From positions 372,001-436,000 of the forward strand of contig NZ_JALHLP010000001.1 in NCBI RefSeq assembly GCF_022844465.1: 64,000 nt of DNA, read 5' to 3'. Positions 38,196 through 47,000 of this stretch are shown piece after piece. The first letter of the stretch is position 1. Each line of letters opens with the position of its first letter. The notes under the pieces were generated by a model. That model was not told the DNA's origin and ran no database searches. It saw only the letters and a program-made list of their open reading frames with translations. A program made the position numbers and the translations under genes. This DNA is from Bradyrhizobium sp. GTDB lineage: Bacteria; Pseudomonadota; Alphaproteobacteria; Rhizobiales; Xanthobacteraceae.

Positions 38196-38273
38196 GTCAT
38201 TCCGGGATGGTCCGAAGGACCATCCCGGAATCTCGAGATCCCGGGTTCGCGCTATTGCGCGCCCCGGGATGAC
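38196..38273. repeat. Dispersed palindromic repeat, family A, copy 2
   Basis: GTCATTCCGGGATGGTCC...GGACCATCCCGGAAT hairpin, a slightly altered central palindrome (CGGAATCTCGAGATCCCG), and CCCGGGATGAC at the far end. It fills nearly all of the space between the RidA start and the eipB stop. Confidence 0.85.
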
Positions 38274-38286
38274 CGGCTTTCGCCGG

Positions 38287-39156
38287 TCACTTGCACGGCC
38301 TGGAATCCCTCACGTCGAATTTTCCCATCGCGCCCGAAATCACGAAGTCATTGTAGTCGAGCACCAGCGCGCGGGAGACGCCGTTCTCGAACAGCTCGAA
38401 TGACATGGCATAAACCGGCGTCTGCTCGCCGTCCTTGGCCTTGGCGGCGCGGTCGTAGTAGCTCACCGTGACCGGCCAGCGCGTCAGCGCCCGCATCCGC
38501 TCGTCGGCGGTCGAGGGATCCGGCGCGGCGATGCTGCGGCTGCCGGGGATCGGCTGCCCGATGACGGACAACGTGTCGTACACCTTCTCGCCGTTGTCCG
38601 AGCCGTCATAGACCATCAATTCCAGCACCGACTTGCCGGCGCGGGCGGCGGCGATGATGTGCTGGATCTGCTCGGTCGGGAATACGACCTTGCCGTCGAG
38701 GTTGAAGGTCTTGGCAACCGGCTGCTTCAGCTTGACCGTGATGCCGTCGCCGACCCGCTCGGCGACCCCGTCGATCGGCGCGGCGTCGGCATCGTTCATC
38801 CGGGTCTCGATCTTGAAGCGGTAGGTCTTGCCGGCGGCATCTTCCCAGGAGGTTGAACGCAGGTCGCTGAGCGTAAGCTTGCCCTCGCCGCTGTCGAGCT
38901 CCGAGACCTGGCGGAATTCGGATGTGTAGCCCTCGCAGGCACTGCCCGAGAAGCTGTAGAGAATGCGACCGCGCGCGGCGTTGATCGCATTGGACCCGCG
39001 CGACTTGACCAGCTTCAGGTCATACAGCGCCTGATGGGCGAGGAATGGCCCGTTGGCGGCCGCCAGCGCCGGTGCGCTTGCGAAGCCGGACCATCCCAGG
39101 GTCGCTGCAATCGAGAACGCCAGGGCGCGGGCCGGAATCGGAAACATGCTCGCCAT
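38287..39156 (-). CDS. eipB: Cell envelope integrity protein EipB (DUF1849)
   Basis: A 289-residue exported protein of the DUF1849/EipB family, described in Brucella as a periplasmic beta-spiral protein needed for envelope integrity. A signal peptide (about 1-33, ALAAA) is clear. Family features include HQALYDLKLV at the mature N-terminus, a SACEGY cysteine that can pair with the near-C-terminal Cys (RPCK), and EQIQHIIAAARAGKS. GAGG lies upstream of the ATG. Divergent from the second RidA gene. Confidence 0.93.
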   Translation of the reverse strand: MASMFPIPARALAFSIAATLGWSGFASAPALAAANGPFLAHQALYDLKLVKSRGSNAINAARGRILYSFSGSACEGYTSEFRQVSELDSGEGKLTLSDLRSTSWEDAAGKTYRFKIETRMNDADAAPIDGVAERVGDGITVKLKQPVAKTFNLDGKVVFPTEQIQHIIAAARAGKSVLELMVYDGSDNGEKVYDTLSVIGQPIPGSRSIAAPDPSTADERMRALTRWPVTVSYYDRAAKAKDGEQTPVYAMSFELFENGVSRALVLDYNDFVISGAMGKFDVRDSRPCK

Positions 39157-39406
39157 TTGCCGTTTTCCTCGAAAGGGATTCGCCTACAGTAGTGACGGCG
39201 TTATTGCGTCGCAACTAGGGCGGCCTCCCGAAAGCAAGGATTTTGACGCCGAACCGCCTTGATTCCTGACATTCTTGCCGGTGACGCATGCCAGGCGGAA
39301 CAAACGCGCAAGGTCTTCCCCAGGCTCCTTGCACCGGGGGACGCGATGCGCGAAACCATGCGGGCCGGATCTTCGGATCAGGAGCAATCAAATCGGGGAC
39401 ATCAAA

Positions 39407-39874
39407 ATGGCGGGAACGGTCGAACAGAAGCTTGCGGCGCAAGGCATCAGCCTGAGCGAACCCCGCGCGCCCGTGGCGAACTACGTCGGCTTCGTGCGCA
39501 CCGGAAACCTGCTGTTTGTCTCGGGCCAGGTCTGCGCCAATGCGGAAGGCAAGTTGATCGCCAAGGGCAAGCTTGGCGCCGGCGTCACCATCGAACAGGG
39601 CTACACGGCGGCGCAGGGTTGCGCCGTCAATCTGCTGGCGCAAATCAAGGCCGCGCTCGGCGATCTCGACAAGGTGGTCCGCGTCGTTCGGCTCGGCGGG
39701 TTCATCAATTCGACGCCCGACTTCCTCGACGGACCCAAGGTGCTCAACGGCGCTTCCGACCTGATGGTCGCAGCCTTCGGCGACAAGGGCCGCCACGCCC
39801 GCACCACCGTCGGCGTCGCCTCCCTGCCCGCGGACGCCGCCGTCGAGGTCGACGGCATTTTCGAAGTATCCTGA
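39407..39874 (+). CDS. RidA family protein (second of two)
   Basis: A 155-residue protein of the YjgF_endoribonuclease-like 'RidA 7' type: long, with LAAQGISLSEPRAPVANYVG, LLFVSGQVC, and the LNGASDLMVAAFGDKGRHARTTVGVASLP region. The ARTTVGV arginine is the position used by RidA family enzymes, so an enamine deaminase activity is possible. I choose ATG 39407 over the far upstream frame start because it gives the usual N-terminus. Followed by the glycerophosphodiesterase gene after 13 bp. Confidence 0.9.
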   Translation: MAGTVEQKLAAQGISLSEPRAPVANYVGFVRTGNLLFVSGQVCANAEGKLIAKGKLGAGVTIEQGYTAAQGCAVNLLAQIKAALGDLDKVVRVVRLGGFINSTPDFLDGPKVLNGASDLMVAAFGDKGRHARTTVGVASLPADAAVEVDGIFEVS

Positions 39875-39887
39875 GCGGAGCCGTGGC

Positions 39888-40640
39888 ATGCGCGCGCCGG
39901 ACTGGCTGACGGCGCGCCCGATCGCCCATCGCGGCTTGCACGATCTTGCCCGCGGCATCGTCGAGAACATGCCGGCGGCGGCGCAGGCCGCCATCGACGG
40001 CGATTTTTCCATCGAATGCGACATCCAGCTTTCGTCCGACGGCGAGGCGATGGTGCATCATGATGACGCGCTCGGCCGCCTCACCGAGGGCTCCGGCGCG
40101 CTGCTGGGCAAGACCGCGGCCGAGCTCAAGGCGGTCAGGTTCAAGCATACGCCGGAACGGATGATGACGCTCAGCGATCTCTGCGCGCTCGTCGCCGGCC
40201 GCGTGCCGCTGGTGATCGAGGTGAAAAGCCATTTCGATGGCGACCGAAGGCTGGTTAAGCGGATGGCCGACGTGCTCGCTTCCTATTCCGGTCCGGCCGT
40301 CGGCATGTCGTTTGATCCGGACCAGGTGCTGGCGCTGCGCCAGTTCATCCCCGGCCGTCCGCGCGGCATCGTGGCCGAGCGCGAATATGCCGCGGCGGAT
40401 TGGCCGCAAGCCTCCGCCGAACAGCGCCGCGGCATGACGCAGCTCCGCCACGCTTTCCGTACCCGGCCTCACTTCGTCGCTTATTGGGTCAACGAGCTGC
40501 CCGCGGCGGCCCCCTGGATCGCCCGCAACCTGTTTTGCCTGCCGCTGCTGACCTGGACGGTGCGCACGCCGGAACAACGCCAACGGGCGGCCCGCCACGC
40601 CGACCAGATCATCTTCGAGGGGTTCGTTCCGGGAAGCTGA
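39888..40640 (+). CDS. Glycerophosphodiester phosphodiesterase
   Basis: A 250-residue cytoplasmic GDPD/UgpQ-type TIM-barrel enzyme hydrolysing glycerophosphodiesters to glycerol-3-phosphate and an alcohol. The active-site motifs are plain: IAHRGL near residue 12, the IECDIQLSSDG metal site, and VHHDDALGRLT with the catalytic His. No leader. It is cotranscribed with the upstream RidA gene and probably with the GNAT-like gene. Confidence 0.93.
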   Translation: MRAPDWLTARPIAHRGLHDLARGIVENMPAAAQAAIDGDFSIECDIQLSSDGEAMVHHDDALGRLTEGSGALLGKTAAELKAVRFKHTPERMMTLSDLCALVAGRVPLVIEVKSHFDGDRRLVKRMADVLASYSGPAVGMSFDPDQVLALRQFIPGRPRGIVAEREYAAADWPQASAEQRRGMTQLRHAFRTRPHFVAYWVNELPAAAPWIARNLFCLPLLTWTVRTPEQRQRAARHADQIIFEGFVPGS

Positions 40641-40758
40641 TCGGCGCGCGCCACCTTGCGCTTGCGCGCCCAATGCACGATCTTTGCAAGGAGTTGGTCG
40701 CCATGGGCGATGGTTGGGCGATGGCTGCTCGCACGATGGGACCGGTCCGAATTTCTCG

Positions 40759-41997
40759 ATGGCGTCATCCGAAATCACCCTCGAAGCCGTCCCCTCCGTC
40801 AGCGAGATCAAGGCTGCGGACTGGGACGCCTGCGCCCATTCAGGGCCGGATTCCGATAGCCTCGACAAGCTCGACACGCTGGCTGCGGTCGGGTCGCAAG
40901 GCGGTTCCTGCAAACCTGTCTATAACCCCTTCGTTTCCCATGCTTTTTTTGCCGCCGCGGAAGCTTCAGGCTCGGCCTGCGCGCGCACCGGCTGGGGGCC
41001 GCGGCATCTGGTGGCGCGGCTCGGCGGCGAAATCGCCGGCATCGTCCCCTGCTATCTGAAATCGCATTCCCAAGGCGAATACGTCTTCGACCGCGGCTGG
41101 GCGGATGCCTATGAGCGCGCGGGCGGACGCTATTATCCCAAGCTGCAGGTCTCGGTGCCGTTCACCCCCGCCACCGGGCCGCGGCTGCTGATCCGCGACG
41201 GCGTCGACCGCGAGCGGATCGGAACCGCGCTCGCCAGCGGCCTGATGGCGCTGTGCAACGCCACTGACGCGTCCTCCGTGCATGTGACCTTCGCCCGCGA
41301 GGCGGAAGCAAAATTCCTGGGCGAGCACGGTTTCCTGCAACGTAACGACCAGCAGTTCCACTGGCGCAATGCCGGCTATGGCAGTTTCGATGACTTTCTC
41401 ACCTCGCTGAACTCGCGCCACCGCAAGGCGATCAAGCGCGAGCGGCGCGAGGCCACCGCCGCAGGGATCACCATCCACCGCCTGACCGGCGCCGACATCA
41501 CCGAGGATGCCTGGGACGCGTTCTTCGCCTTCTACATGGAGACCGGCTCGCGCAAATGGGGCCGGCCCTACCTGACCCGAAAATTCTTCTCGCTGATTGG
41601 CGAGAGCATGGGCCGCGACGTGCTCTTGGTGATGGCCAGGCGCGACGGCCGCTGGATCGCCGGCGCCATCAACTTCATCGGCTCGGACACGCTGTTCGGC
41701 CGCAACTGGGGTGCGATCGAGCATCACCCGTTCCTGCATTTCGAGGTCTGCTACTATCAGGCGATCGAATTCGCGATCGAACGCGGCCTGAACACGGTCG
41801 AAGCCGGTGCGCAGGGCGAGCACAAGCTGGCGCGCGGCTACCTGCCACAAACCACCTACTCCGCCCACTACATTGCCGATCCGGGATTGCGCCGGGCGAT
41901 TGCGGACTATTTGAAGCGCGAACGCGCCTATGTGGCCGAAGTCGGCCGCGAATTGGCTGAAGCCGGCCCGTTCCGCAAGGCCGCCGACGAGGCTTGA
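40759..41997 (+). CDS. GNAT-superfamily peptidoglycan-related protein (DUF482 / FemAB-like)
   Basis: A 412-residue protein of the DUF482 (peptidogalycan biosynthesis/recognition) family, a GNAT-fold group related to FemAB aminoacyl transferases. Seen: HAFFAAAEASGSA near the start, HLVARLGGEIAGIVPCYLKSHS, LLIRDGVDRE, NSRHRKAIKRERR, and the closing EAGAQGEHKLARGYLP region. Biochemical activity is unproven for the family. Start ATG 40759 excludes a low-quality upstream extension of 25 codons. Confidence 0.9.
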   Translation: MASSEITLEAVPSVSEIKAADWDACAHSGPDSDSLDKLDTLAAVGSQGGSCKPVYNPFVSHAFFAAAEASGSACARTGWGPRHLVARLGGEIAGIVPCYLKSHSQGEYVFDRGWADAYERAGGRYYPKLQVSVPFTPATGPRLLIRDGVDRERIGTALASGLMALCNATDASSVHVTFAREAEAKFLGEHGFLQRNDQQFHWRNAGYGSFDDFLTSLNSRHRKAIKRERREATAAGITIHRLTGADITEDAWDAFFAFYMETGSRKWGRPYLTRKFFSLIGESMGRDVLLVMARRDGRWIAGAINFIGSDTLFGRNWGAIEHHPFLHFEVCYYQAIEFAIERGLNTVEAGAQGEHKLARGYLPQTTYSAHYIADPGLRRAIADYLKRERAYVAEVGRELAEAGPFRKAADEA

Positions 41998-42047
41998 CCT
42001 CATCGGCGATCAACATGAAATTCGGCCAGACCTCGAGGGACAAGACC

Positions 42048-42470
42048 ATGCCCGCCTATGACACCAACAACCCCTTCGCAAGAATTCTGCGCGGCGAGTT
42101 TCCCTGCCACAAGGTCTATGAGGACGAGCACGTCCTGGCCTTCCTCGACATCATGCCACGCTGCCCCGGCCATACGCTTGTCATCCCGAAGGCGCCGGCC
42201 CGCAACATCCTCGACATCACGGCTGACGACTATGCCCATGTCGCGCGCGGCGCCCACAGGATCGCCGCTGCCGCCATCAAGGCCTTCAACGCCGACGGCA
42301 TCACCGTGCAACAGTTCAGCGAGCCCGCCGGCGGGCAGGTCGTGTTCCACCTGCACATGCATGTGATGCCGCGCCATGACGGCATCGCGCTGCTGCCGCC
42401 GGCCAGCCGCAAGGAAGATGTCAAGGTGCTGGAGGACAATACGACCAGGCTGGTCGCGGCGCTGGGGTAG
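42048..42470 (+). CDS. HIT family protein (Hint-like nucleotide hydrolase)
   Basis: A 140-residue histidine-triad protein. The triad is H101-L-H103-M-H105-V-M, with the preceding GHTLVIPK region and the mid-protein FLDIMPRCPGH motif. Such proteins hydrolyse AMP-linked phosphoramidates or dinucleoside polyphosphates. ATG 42048 with GAGG 9 nt upstream is preferred to an in-frame ATG at 42015. Confidence 0.94.
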   Translation: MPAYDTNNPFARILRGEFPCHKVYEDEHVLAFLDIMPRCPGHTLVIPKAPARNILDITADDYAHVARGAHRIAAAAIKAFNADGITVQQFSEPAGGQVVFHLHMHVMPRHDGIALLPPASRKEDVKVLEDNTTRLVAALG

Positions 42471-42479
42471 CTGGCCCTT

Positions 42480-42563
42480 CGTCATTGCGAGCGAAGCGAA
42501 GCAATCCATCATGCCACAAGCAATGAGTGGATTGCTTCGTCGCTATCGCTCCTCGCAATGACG
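42480..42563. repeat. Dispersed palindromic repeat, family C
   Basis: Inverted ends CGTCATTGCGAG and CTCGCAATGACG, inner arms GAAGCAATCCA / TGGATTGCTTC. This third repeat type has no sequence in common with families A and B except the general GTCAT...ATGAC border. It lies between the convergent HIT and TrmO-like genes. Confidence 0.8.
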
Positions 42564-42569
42564 GCGAAA

Positions 42570-43067
42570 CTACTCTCCCTCCGTCTCGACGTCCCCACCC
42601 TTTGCCTGCGCCAATGGCGAGAACTCGCAGCGGTCGGGCTTGACGTCCAATAGCGGCGTTTCGTCAAGGCAGTCGAGGCCGCGCACCAAGATGGCGTTGC
42701 CCTCGATCGCGACGAACTTCACGATCGAGGTGCCGATCGGGTTCGGCCGCACCGGCGAGCGCAGCGAGAACGTACCGCGGGTCTTCTGGTTGTTCTTCGG
42801 GCTCTGCAGCACGAGGTCGCGGCGCGACTGATGCAGCCAGTAGATCACTTCGAGATACTCGTAGAAATCGACGCCCTTGATCGCAGGGACCCACGGCTCG
42901 AAAATCTCCAGCCGGCAGACCGGGCCGTCGTGACGGCCCTGTCGCGGGGTGTCCTGCCGAGATTTCCAGGGCGTGCGGATGCGGCCGATGAACACCAGCC
43001 CGGCGTCGCGGGGCGGCGGCATCTCGACGGTGAGTTCGCCCTCGCGGATCCCGGTCTTCTGAACCAT
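42570..43067 (-). CDS. TrmO / TsaA-like tRNA methyltransferase
   Basis: A 165-residue protein of the UPF0066/TsaA family; the E. coli member TrmO N6-methylates t6A37 of tRNA using AdoMet. The signature SPVRPNPIG and the neighbouring LEVIYWLHQSRRD and LVRGLDCLDETPLLDVKP segments are all present. The ATG lies 3 bp after the stop of the Bug-type gene, so it is the last gene of that leftward unit even though function looks unrelated. Confidence 0.88.
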   Translation of the reverse strand: MVQKTGIREGELTVEMPPPRDAGLVFIGRIRTPWKSRQDTPRQGRHDGPVCRLEIFEPWVPAIKGVDFYEYLEVIYWLHQSRRDLVLQSPKNNQKTRGTFSLRSPVRPNPIGTSIVKFVAIEGNAILVRGLDCLDETPLLDVKPDRCEFSPLAQAKGGDVETEGE

Positions 43068-43070
43068 CGT

Positions 43071-44042
43071 CTAATCCAGCGAAATGTTGAGCGTCTTGAT
43101 CACGCCGGCCCATCGCGCCCGGTCGGTGGCGACGAATTTGTCGATCTCGGCCTGGCTCTTCGGACGCAACGGCGGGAAGCCGACCTTGTCGAGCGAGCCG
43201 CGGAAGGCCTCGTCGCTCAACGCCTTGTTCAGACTGGCGGTGAGCTTCCGCGCGATGTCATCCGGCAGCTTTGTCTGCGCGGCGACGCCGTACCACACGC
43301 TGACGCCGTAATCGGGATAACCGGCCTCGGCCATGGTCGGGACATCTGGCAGGTCGGCAACGCGCTGCGCCGAGCTGACCGCCAGCGCCCGCACCAGCCC
43401 GCCCTTGACCGGCGGCAGCGCGGTGCCGAGCGTATCAAACATCAGCTGGATGTTGCCCGACAACAGATCGGTCAGCGCCGGAGCTGCGCCCTTGTAGGCG
43501 ACGTGGACCATGTCGACGCCGGCCATCTGCTTGAACATCTCGCCGGCCAGATGAATGGTGCCGCCGGTGCCGGCCGATCCGAAATTGAGTTTTCCGGGAT
43601 TTTGCTTCGCGTAGGCCACGAACTCCGCCACCGTCTTGGCGGGCACGGCAGGGTGGACTTCCATCACGACCGGCAGGTCGGTGATCAGCGCAAGCAGGCG
43701 GAAGTCCCTCGCGGGATCATAGGGCAATTTCTTGTAGAGCATCGGGTTGAGCACGATGATCGAGGCCGCCGTGAAGAACAGCGTGTAGCCGTCGGGCTCG
43801 GCGCGCGCCGCCGCGTCCGCGCCGATCGCGCCTTGCGCGCCGGCCTTGTTCTCGACCACGACGGTCTGCTTGAGGTCGCGGCTGAGATAGTCGCCGACCA
43901 TGCGGCCGAGCACGTCGGTCGGGCCGCCCGCGGCGTAGGGCACGATCAGCCTGATCGGACGCGTCGGATAGTCGGCCGCCTGCGCCAGCGGCGCGGCGCA
44001 GAGAAAACTGCACGCGAGCGCCGCTAGTTTGATCCAGTTCAT
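43071..44042 (-). CDS. Tripartite tricarboxylate transporter substrate-binding protein (Bug/TctC family)
   Basis: A 323-residue periplasmic solute receptor with a signal peptide (about 1-22, AQA-A). Family landmarks: YPTRPIRLIVPYAAGGPTD at the mature N-terminus, VVVENKAGAQGAIG, and the FGSAGTGGTIHLAGEMFK motif. Bug proteins bind carboxylates or aromatic acids; no TctA/TctB membrane genes are adjacent, so this is an orphan receptor, as is common in this group. It lies between azlD and the TrmO-like gene. Confidence 0.94.
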   Translation of the reverse strand: MNWIKLAALACSFLCAAPLAQAADYPTRPIRLIVPYAAGGPTDVLGRMVGDYLSRDLKQTVVVENKAGAQGAIGADAAARAEPDGYTLFFTAASIIVLNPMLYKKLPYDPARDFRLLALITDLPVVMEVHPAVPAKTVAEFVAYAKQNPGKLNFGSAGTGGTIHLAGEMFKQMAGVDMVHVAYKGAAPALTDLLSGNIQLMFDTLGTALPPVKGGLVRALAVSSAQRVADLPDVPTMAEAGYPDYGVSVWYGVAAQTKLPDDIARKLTASLNKALSDEAFRGSLDKVGFPPLRPKSQAEIDKFVATDRARWAGVIKTLNISLD

Positions 44043-44122
44043 GGTGTCTTCCCCGCTGTTTTCATTGCCAGTTTCTTTGCGCTGTCAGGGGCGGACAGTA
44101 CCGGATTATCCGCACTCTGCAA

Positions 44123-44467
44123 TCAACCGAGCCACCAATTCCCCGCCACCAGGACGATCTCGCCGCCGACAACGCCGGCAAAGATCGATCGCCGGGTCAG
44201 GATAAAGACCGCAAATCCCGCGGCAACCGCGCCGTAGCGCAGCCCGTCGGGTACGCTGGCGAGCGCTCCCGGCGGCTGCAGCAGGATTTGCGCAATCACG
44301 CCGGCGAGGATCGCCGTCGCCACCGCCCTCACCCACACCAGCAGTTCGGAGCCCTCGTCGACGCCGGCGCCGAACCAGAGCCCGGCCATGCGCCAGATTT
44401 CGTTGGGCAGGAAGCCGGCGATCACCAGGATCAATAGCGCCTGGGGGCTGCCAAAAAACTCGCTCAT
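44123..44467 (-). CDS. azlD: AzlD family branched-chain amino acid transporter small subunit
   Basis: A 114-residue protein with about four spans, of the AzlD family, which pairs with AzlC to export branched-chain amino acids or analogues. Starts MSEFFGSPQALLILVIAGF at ATG 44467, overlapping the azlC stop by 4 bp (ATGA). The extended frames over it are shadows of azlC. Confidence 0.88.
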   Translation of the reverse strand: MSEFFGSPQALLILVIAGFLPNEIWRMAGLWFGAGVDEGSELLVWVRAVATAILAGVIAQILLQPPGALASVPDGLRYGAVAAGFAVFILTRRSIFAGVVGGEIVLVAGNWWLG

Positions 44468-45207
44468 GCGCGCACCCTTCCCCGCCACCAATGCGCGCCA
44501 TAGGCGATGGTGCCGGCCGCGATGCCGCTGAGCAGGACATCGACGCCGGTCTGCAACATCGACACCAGCGGAAACAGCGCCAGCCCCAGCACCAGCGCCA
44601 GCACGTCCGACAATTGGCGGCAGTTGCGCGCGGTCGAAAGCAGGAACGCCAGCGGCGTCAGCAGCAGGATCGCCGCCGCAAACAACGGCGGCAGGTTGGC
44701 GGCAAGGCCGTAGCCGAGCGCGGTGGCGGCGAGACAGACGATGAGGAGCCCGCTGCCGAGCCCATGGGTGAAAGCAATGCGCCGCGCGCGCGGAACCTGC
44801 GGCAGCAGCCGGTAGCATTCGACCCACAGGGTGACGGCGATGAAGTGCGCCACCAGCACGAGGTGACGGCGTTTTGTCTGCGGCGTTCGCAACAAGGGTA
44901 GCACCGACACCACCATCGGAAACAACCGGATCGCGCTCAACGTGACCGCGATCGCCGCCTGCACCGCGGTCGCCCCCGAACCCAGCGTCGATATCAGGAT
45001 GATCTGTGCCGGCCCCGCCCACACCAGGAGCGTGCTGCCGAGCACCCACCCCAGGCTGAACTGGCTGTCATGGGCCAGCGCGCCGATGCCGAGATAGGTC
45101 GCAAACAGCACCAGCGTCAGCACCGTGGACGCAACCGAGCCCATGCCCCACGCGAAGGCGCGCAAGGGGCTGTGCCATTGGGGGGAGTCGAGCGGAGGCA
45201 GCGGCAA
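44464..45207 (-). CDS. azlC: AzlC family branched-chain amino acid transporter large subunit
   Basis: A 247-residue membrane protein with about six spans and the AzlC landmarks FAWGMGSV, VWAGPAQIILISTLG and SAIRLFPMVVSVLPLLR. It likely exports branched-chain amino acids with AzlD. Upstream of azlD with an ATGA overlap; the leftward operon continues into the Bug-type and TrmO-like genes. A family A repeat lies upstream. Confidence 0.9.
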   Translation of the reverse strand: MPLPPLDSPQWHSPLRAFAWGMGSVASTVLTLVLFATYLGIGALAHDSQFSLGWVLGSTLLVWAGPAQIILISTLGSGATAVQAAIAVTLSAIRLFPMVVSVLPLLRTPQTKRRHLVLVAHFIAVTLWVECYRLLPQVPRARRIAFTHGLGSGLLIVCLAATALGYGLAANLPPLFAAAILLLTPLAFLLSTARNCRQLSDVLALVLGLALFPLVSMLQTGVDVLLSGIAAGTIAYGAHWWRGRVRA

Positions 45208-45317
45208 TTGAGACCGATGGGATTTGACTGGTTGCCAGCATAGGGCTGACCAAAGCGTCGGGCGTCAAGCAAGCGGCAGCACAAGGCGGTTATGCAGTGC
45301 GTTGATAAGGAAACATT

Positions 45318-45398
45318 GTCATTCCGGGGCGATGCGAAGCATCGAACCCGGAATCTCGAGATTCCGGGTCTGGTCCTTTCGGACCATCCCGGAATGAC
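45318..45398. repeat. Dispersed palindromic repeat, family A, copy 3
   Basis: GTCATTCCGGGGCGATGC...GCATCGAACCCGGAATCTCGAG, then the palindromic partner ending GGACCATCCCGGAATGAC. Intact central palindrome with half ACCCGGAATCTC. It lies between azlC and the lytic transglycosylase gene. Confidence 0.85.
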
Positions 45399-45410
45399 GA
45401 AGCACATGCA

Positions 45411-46388
45411 TCATCCCTGCACGCCCCGGTTCCGCAGCACAAAGCACGCCTCGCCCGCCTTGCGAATGCGGTTGCAGAGGTCGTCGGCGGCGGGCCGGGT
45501 GTCGGTGCCGATCCGCACCTGGTAGAATGCGCGGGTGCCGCGGCTGCGCATTACCGAGGAAAGCAGGCTCGGATCCCGATCGCTAATCACCGGGCCAAGA
45601 CGTTTCATCGCGCGGGCGTACATCGCAAGCGCCCTGTCGCGGCTGAACCCGGCCGCGAGCTGCACGCCCCACAATTTGGCCGCGCCAAGCCTGACGCGTT
45701 GCTCAAGCCCGGTCACGAACGGATTGGGGGCGCGCTGGAGCAAGGCCATCAGATCACGGCAGCTTGACGGCGAAGCCTGCTCGGGCATCTTCCCGGTCCG
45801 TCCCGCCGCCGCCCACGCTTCGACGGTCGATCCGGTGATGGCGACCACGTAGCTGCGGGTTTCCTGCGGCATGTAGCCTGTTCCCGCGAGCCATTCCTGC
45901 ACCCGGCGCGGACCGGCATTGTAAGCTGCCGCCGCGAGGCCAAGATTGCCGAACTGGTCGCGCAGCTCCTGCAGGAACTCGGCGGATTTCGGCAACGCCT
46001 GCACCGGATCGAACGGATCAAGCAACCGCCGCTCGCTCGCGGTGCCCGGCATGAACTGGGCGATCCCCTGCGCCCGCTGGCCATTGCGCGTCACCGGCCC
46101 CACCGCATCGGGCTGAAACCGGCTTTCCTGCCAGATCACGCGGGCGAAAAACTCCAGCGGCAGGCCCGATGCCTTCGCCGCCGATTCGATCATCAGGCAC
46201 ATCGCTTCGCGCGCATCGCTCCCGCGCGCGACTTCGGCCGGCTTCTGGCCGGGTATCGCCGGTTCCTCGACGCTGGGGCGGGCGGCATCGGCCGTCGCAG
46301 GCTTCGCGTCCTCCGCGATCGCCGGCGTAAATGCGCAGGAAATCAATACCATGCAGGCTATGGCGGTGAAACGCTGACCTCGTGGCAT
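45411..46388 (-). CDS. Lytic transglycosylase with C-terminal SPOR-like segment
   Basis: A 325-residue exported soluble lytic transglycosylase of the SLT fold, cleaving the MurNAc-GlcNAc bond in peptidoglycan. Signal peptide about 1-25 (AIAE). Catalytic Glu88 in VIWQESRFQPDAVG; then QGIAQFMPGTA and LGLAAAAYNAGPRRV, the family motifs. The C-terminal 45 residues (FYQVRIGTDTRPAADDLCNRI) look like part of a SPOR domain, which would direct it to septal denuded glycans. Confidence 0.92.
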   Translation of the reverse strand: MPRGQRFTAIACMVLISCAFTPAIAEDAKPATADAARPSVEEPAIPGQKPAEVARGSDAREAMCLMIESAAKASGLPLEFFARVIWQESRFQPDAVGPVTRNGQRAQGIAQFMPGTASERRLLDPFDPVQALPKSAEFLQELRDQFGNLGLAAAAYNAGPRRVQEWLAGTGYMPQETRSYVVAITGSTVEAWAAAGRTGKMPEQASPSSCRDLMALLQRAPNPFVTGLEQRVRLGAAKLWGVQLAAGFSRDRALAMYARAMKRLGPVISDRDPSLLSSVMRSRGTRAFYQVRIGTDTRPAADDLCNRIRKAGEACFVLRNRGVQG

Positions 46389-46606
46389 GGCAGATTGGTC
46401 CGAACAGATAGAACCCTCTCAACGAATATGGCGCTCCGATGTATCCGGCTCCCCGCTCCCGAGGCCTCTTTTTTTGCAGGAAGAAGCCCGAATCCGCGCC
46501 GCCGGGCCGGCCTATGGGTTTACGTTAACGCCGTATTTTGCCCGTCCCGGCCTTTCGCTGGGAGCAAAGCGGCGTAAAGGTCCGGCCTTGTTTTCGGAGA
46601 TTTTCA

Positions 46607-46963
46607 ATGCAGGACCGACGCGAACACAGGCGCGACAAGGTGATGTATGGCGGCGTCGCCGAGATCGGCGAGCATGGCGCCAGGCGTGAATGCATCGTCC
46701 GCAACATTTCAGATCAGGGTGCGGCCATCGAGTTCCGCAACCCCGTCCGCCTGCCAAGGGAGCAGCTTTCACTCCGGGTCGCGCGCAAGGGCCGCGCCTT
46801 CCTCGCCAGGGCCGTGTGGTGGCGGGACAATTTCGTCGGCGTCGCCTTCCGCGCCGAGTCCCCCGTCGAACCTGTATCCGACCTCGACGAGCGGCTGCGC
46901 CAGAGCGAGATCAAGAAGCAGCAATTGCAGCGGCGCATCCAGAAGCTGCTCGACGAACGCTGA
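46607..46963 (+). CDS. PilZ-domain protein
   Basis: A 118-residue c-di-GMP receptor-type PilZ domain. RREHRRDK near the N-terminus gives the RxxxR motif and NISDQGAAIEF gives D/N-x-S-x-x-G. A C-terminal charged coiled-coil-like stretch (LDERLRQSEIKKQQLQRRIQ) follows. Short upstream frame excluded; ATG 46607 sits after a TTTTCAGG-type sequence. A tandem of hairpins lies between this gene and clpA. Confidence 0.9.
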   Translation: MQDRREHRRDKVMYGGVAEIGEHGARRECIVRNISDQGAAIEFRNPVRLPREQLSLRVARKGRAFLARAVWWRDNFVGVAFRAESPVEPVSDLDERLRQSEIKKQQLQRRIQKLLDER

Positions 46964-47000
46964 GGCAGCGCCACCGGTCAGGCCGATACGGCAAGAAAAA

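Noticed and set aside
29007-45398. Family A repeats as a CRISPR array
   Set aside because: Copies are 7-9 kb apart, palindromic, and not separated by regular spacers.
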